Shown here piece after piece: positions 63,440 to 64,000 of a DNA stretch of 64,000 bases. Origin of the DNA: Balaenoptera acutorostrata (lineage: Eukaryota > Chordata > Mammalia > Artiodactyla > Balaenopteridae); NCBI RefSeq assembly GCF_949987535.1, contig NC_080081.1:67043603-67107602 (forward strand), written 5' to 3'. Numbering within the stretch: the first letter of the stretch is position 1; each line of letters opens with the position of its first letter. Made by a program: the position numbers and the translations under genes. A model generated the notes under the pieces. The model worked only from the letters and a program-made list of their open reading frames with translations, was not told where the DNA came from and searched no databases.

Positions 63440-64000
63440 TGAGGGGCAGATGGTGAAAGAGTGGTCAGAAGTAGAAGGGGAAATGGACTGGTTCAGTGGG
63501 ATGGCACAGAATGTGAAACGAACACCAGTCATTGGATTTGATGATTAGAAGATGATTCATAATCTTTGGGGAAGCTAACTTAGCTGTGGAATGGAGATGA
63601 AGCCGGACTCTTTAAGAAAAAGGAGGCCCTGGGTGAAGGTGGTCATAGCCTTCTATGAACAAGGGGGCGGTACCAGCCTATCAGTATGGCTGGTCAATAG
63701 AAGCAAAATCCACTGCACTCCATGACTTCCACCTCTAAAGAAGGATGAGCAGTGATCGTTTGTAGTTTTGTGCGTGTTTGGGCTTCCCTATGGCAGAGTC
63801 ATTTCCCTTAGAGCGCTCCAGAACATAAATAGGGGCTACTATGTAAAGACCATTTTCATAAATTATTTTTTCCTAATGTTGATATGATTACATTTGTAAC
63901 TTTAGTATTAAAACTAAACTTTTCATTTATACTCAAATTATACTTTAGTATTGCATAAACATAGTAGATAGGACATAAACAGACATTTTCTCCTAGTAGC

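Larger units (their letters stand above)
39601..64000. other. region upstream of FREM2, no gene recognised
   Basis: Beyond the CpG island the sequence is AT-rich and contains the listed CHR SINEs (48764, 63119), inverted L1 (51277), LTR relic (59595) and L2/MIR relics. The longest open frame away from FREM2 is 131 codons on the minus strand (51711-52106) and resembles nothing I know. Stretches at about 39.6-42.4, 45.0-46.9, 52.3-55.4, 56.0-59.5 and 60.5-62.5 kb show nothing I can identify beyond weak old-repeat similarity. Confidence 0.7.

Overview
This is a mammalian genomic window, most likely from a cetacean. The evidence is a set of ten tRNA-derived SINEs of the CHR-1/CHR-2 type (the 'GGCTTCCCTGGTGGCGCAGTGG' and 'GGGAATTCCCTGG..GTCCAGTGG' heads), several of them long and little diverged, with cetartiodactyl LINE-1 3' ends and no sign of ruminant Bov-tA/BovB or pig SINEs. 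No operon, phage, CRISPR array or other prokaryotic system is present.

One protein-coding gene is certain: the 5' part of FREM2 (FRAS1-related extracellular matrix protein 2), read on the minus strand. Its very large first coding exon (33867-39045, 1726 codons plus one base) encodes the signal peptide, the N-terminal region, eleven complete CSPG-type repeats and most of a twelfth. A 90-base second exon (28708-28797), too short for ordinary ORF listing, completes repeat 12. Both introns are phase 1. Intron 1 is 5069 bp. Intron 2 runs off the left edge, so the Calx-beta and C-terminal part of the protein lies outside the window. A CpG island covers the start of exon 1 and the promoter (about 38.1-39.6 kb), with two CCAAT boxes 55 bp apart upstream of the start codon.

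Positions 1-28707 are FREM2 intron 2: AT-rich sequence with CHR SINEs, truncated L1 copies, old L2/MIR relics, an MLT1-type LTR and hAT-type MITEs. Positions 39.6-64 kb are the region upstream of FREM2, where no gene could be recognised; it holds the same repeat classes.

The most interesting observations are: two 5'-inverted (twin-primed) L1 insertions with exact target-site duplications, one nested in an L2; a 26-base ultra-short L1-like insertion; an L1 end with a possible 3' transduction; three plus-strand candidate exons inside FREM2 intron 2 whose phases join into one open frame; and an in-frame open extension upstream of the FREM2 start. None amounts to a demonstrated new biological system.
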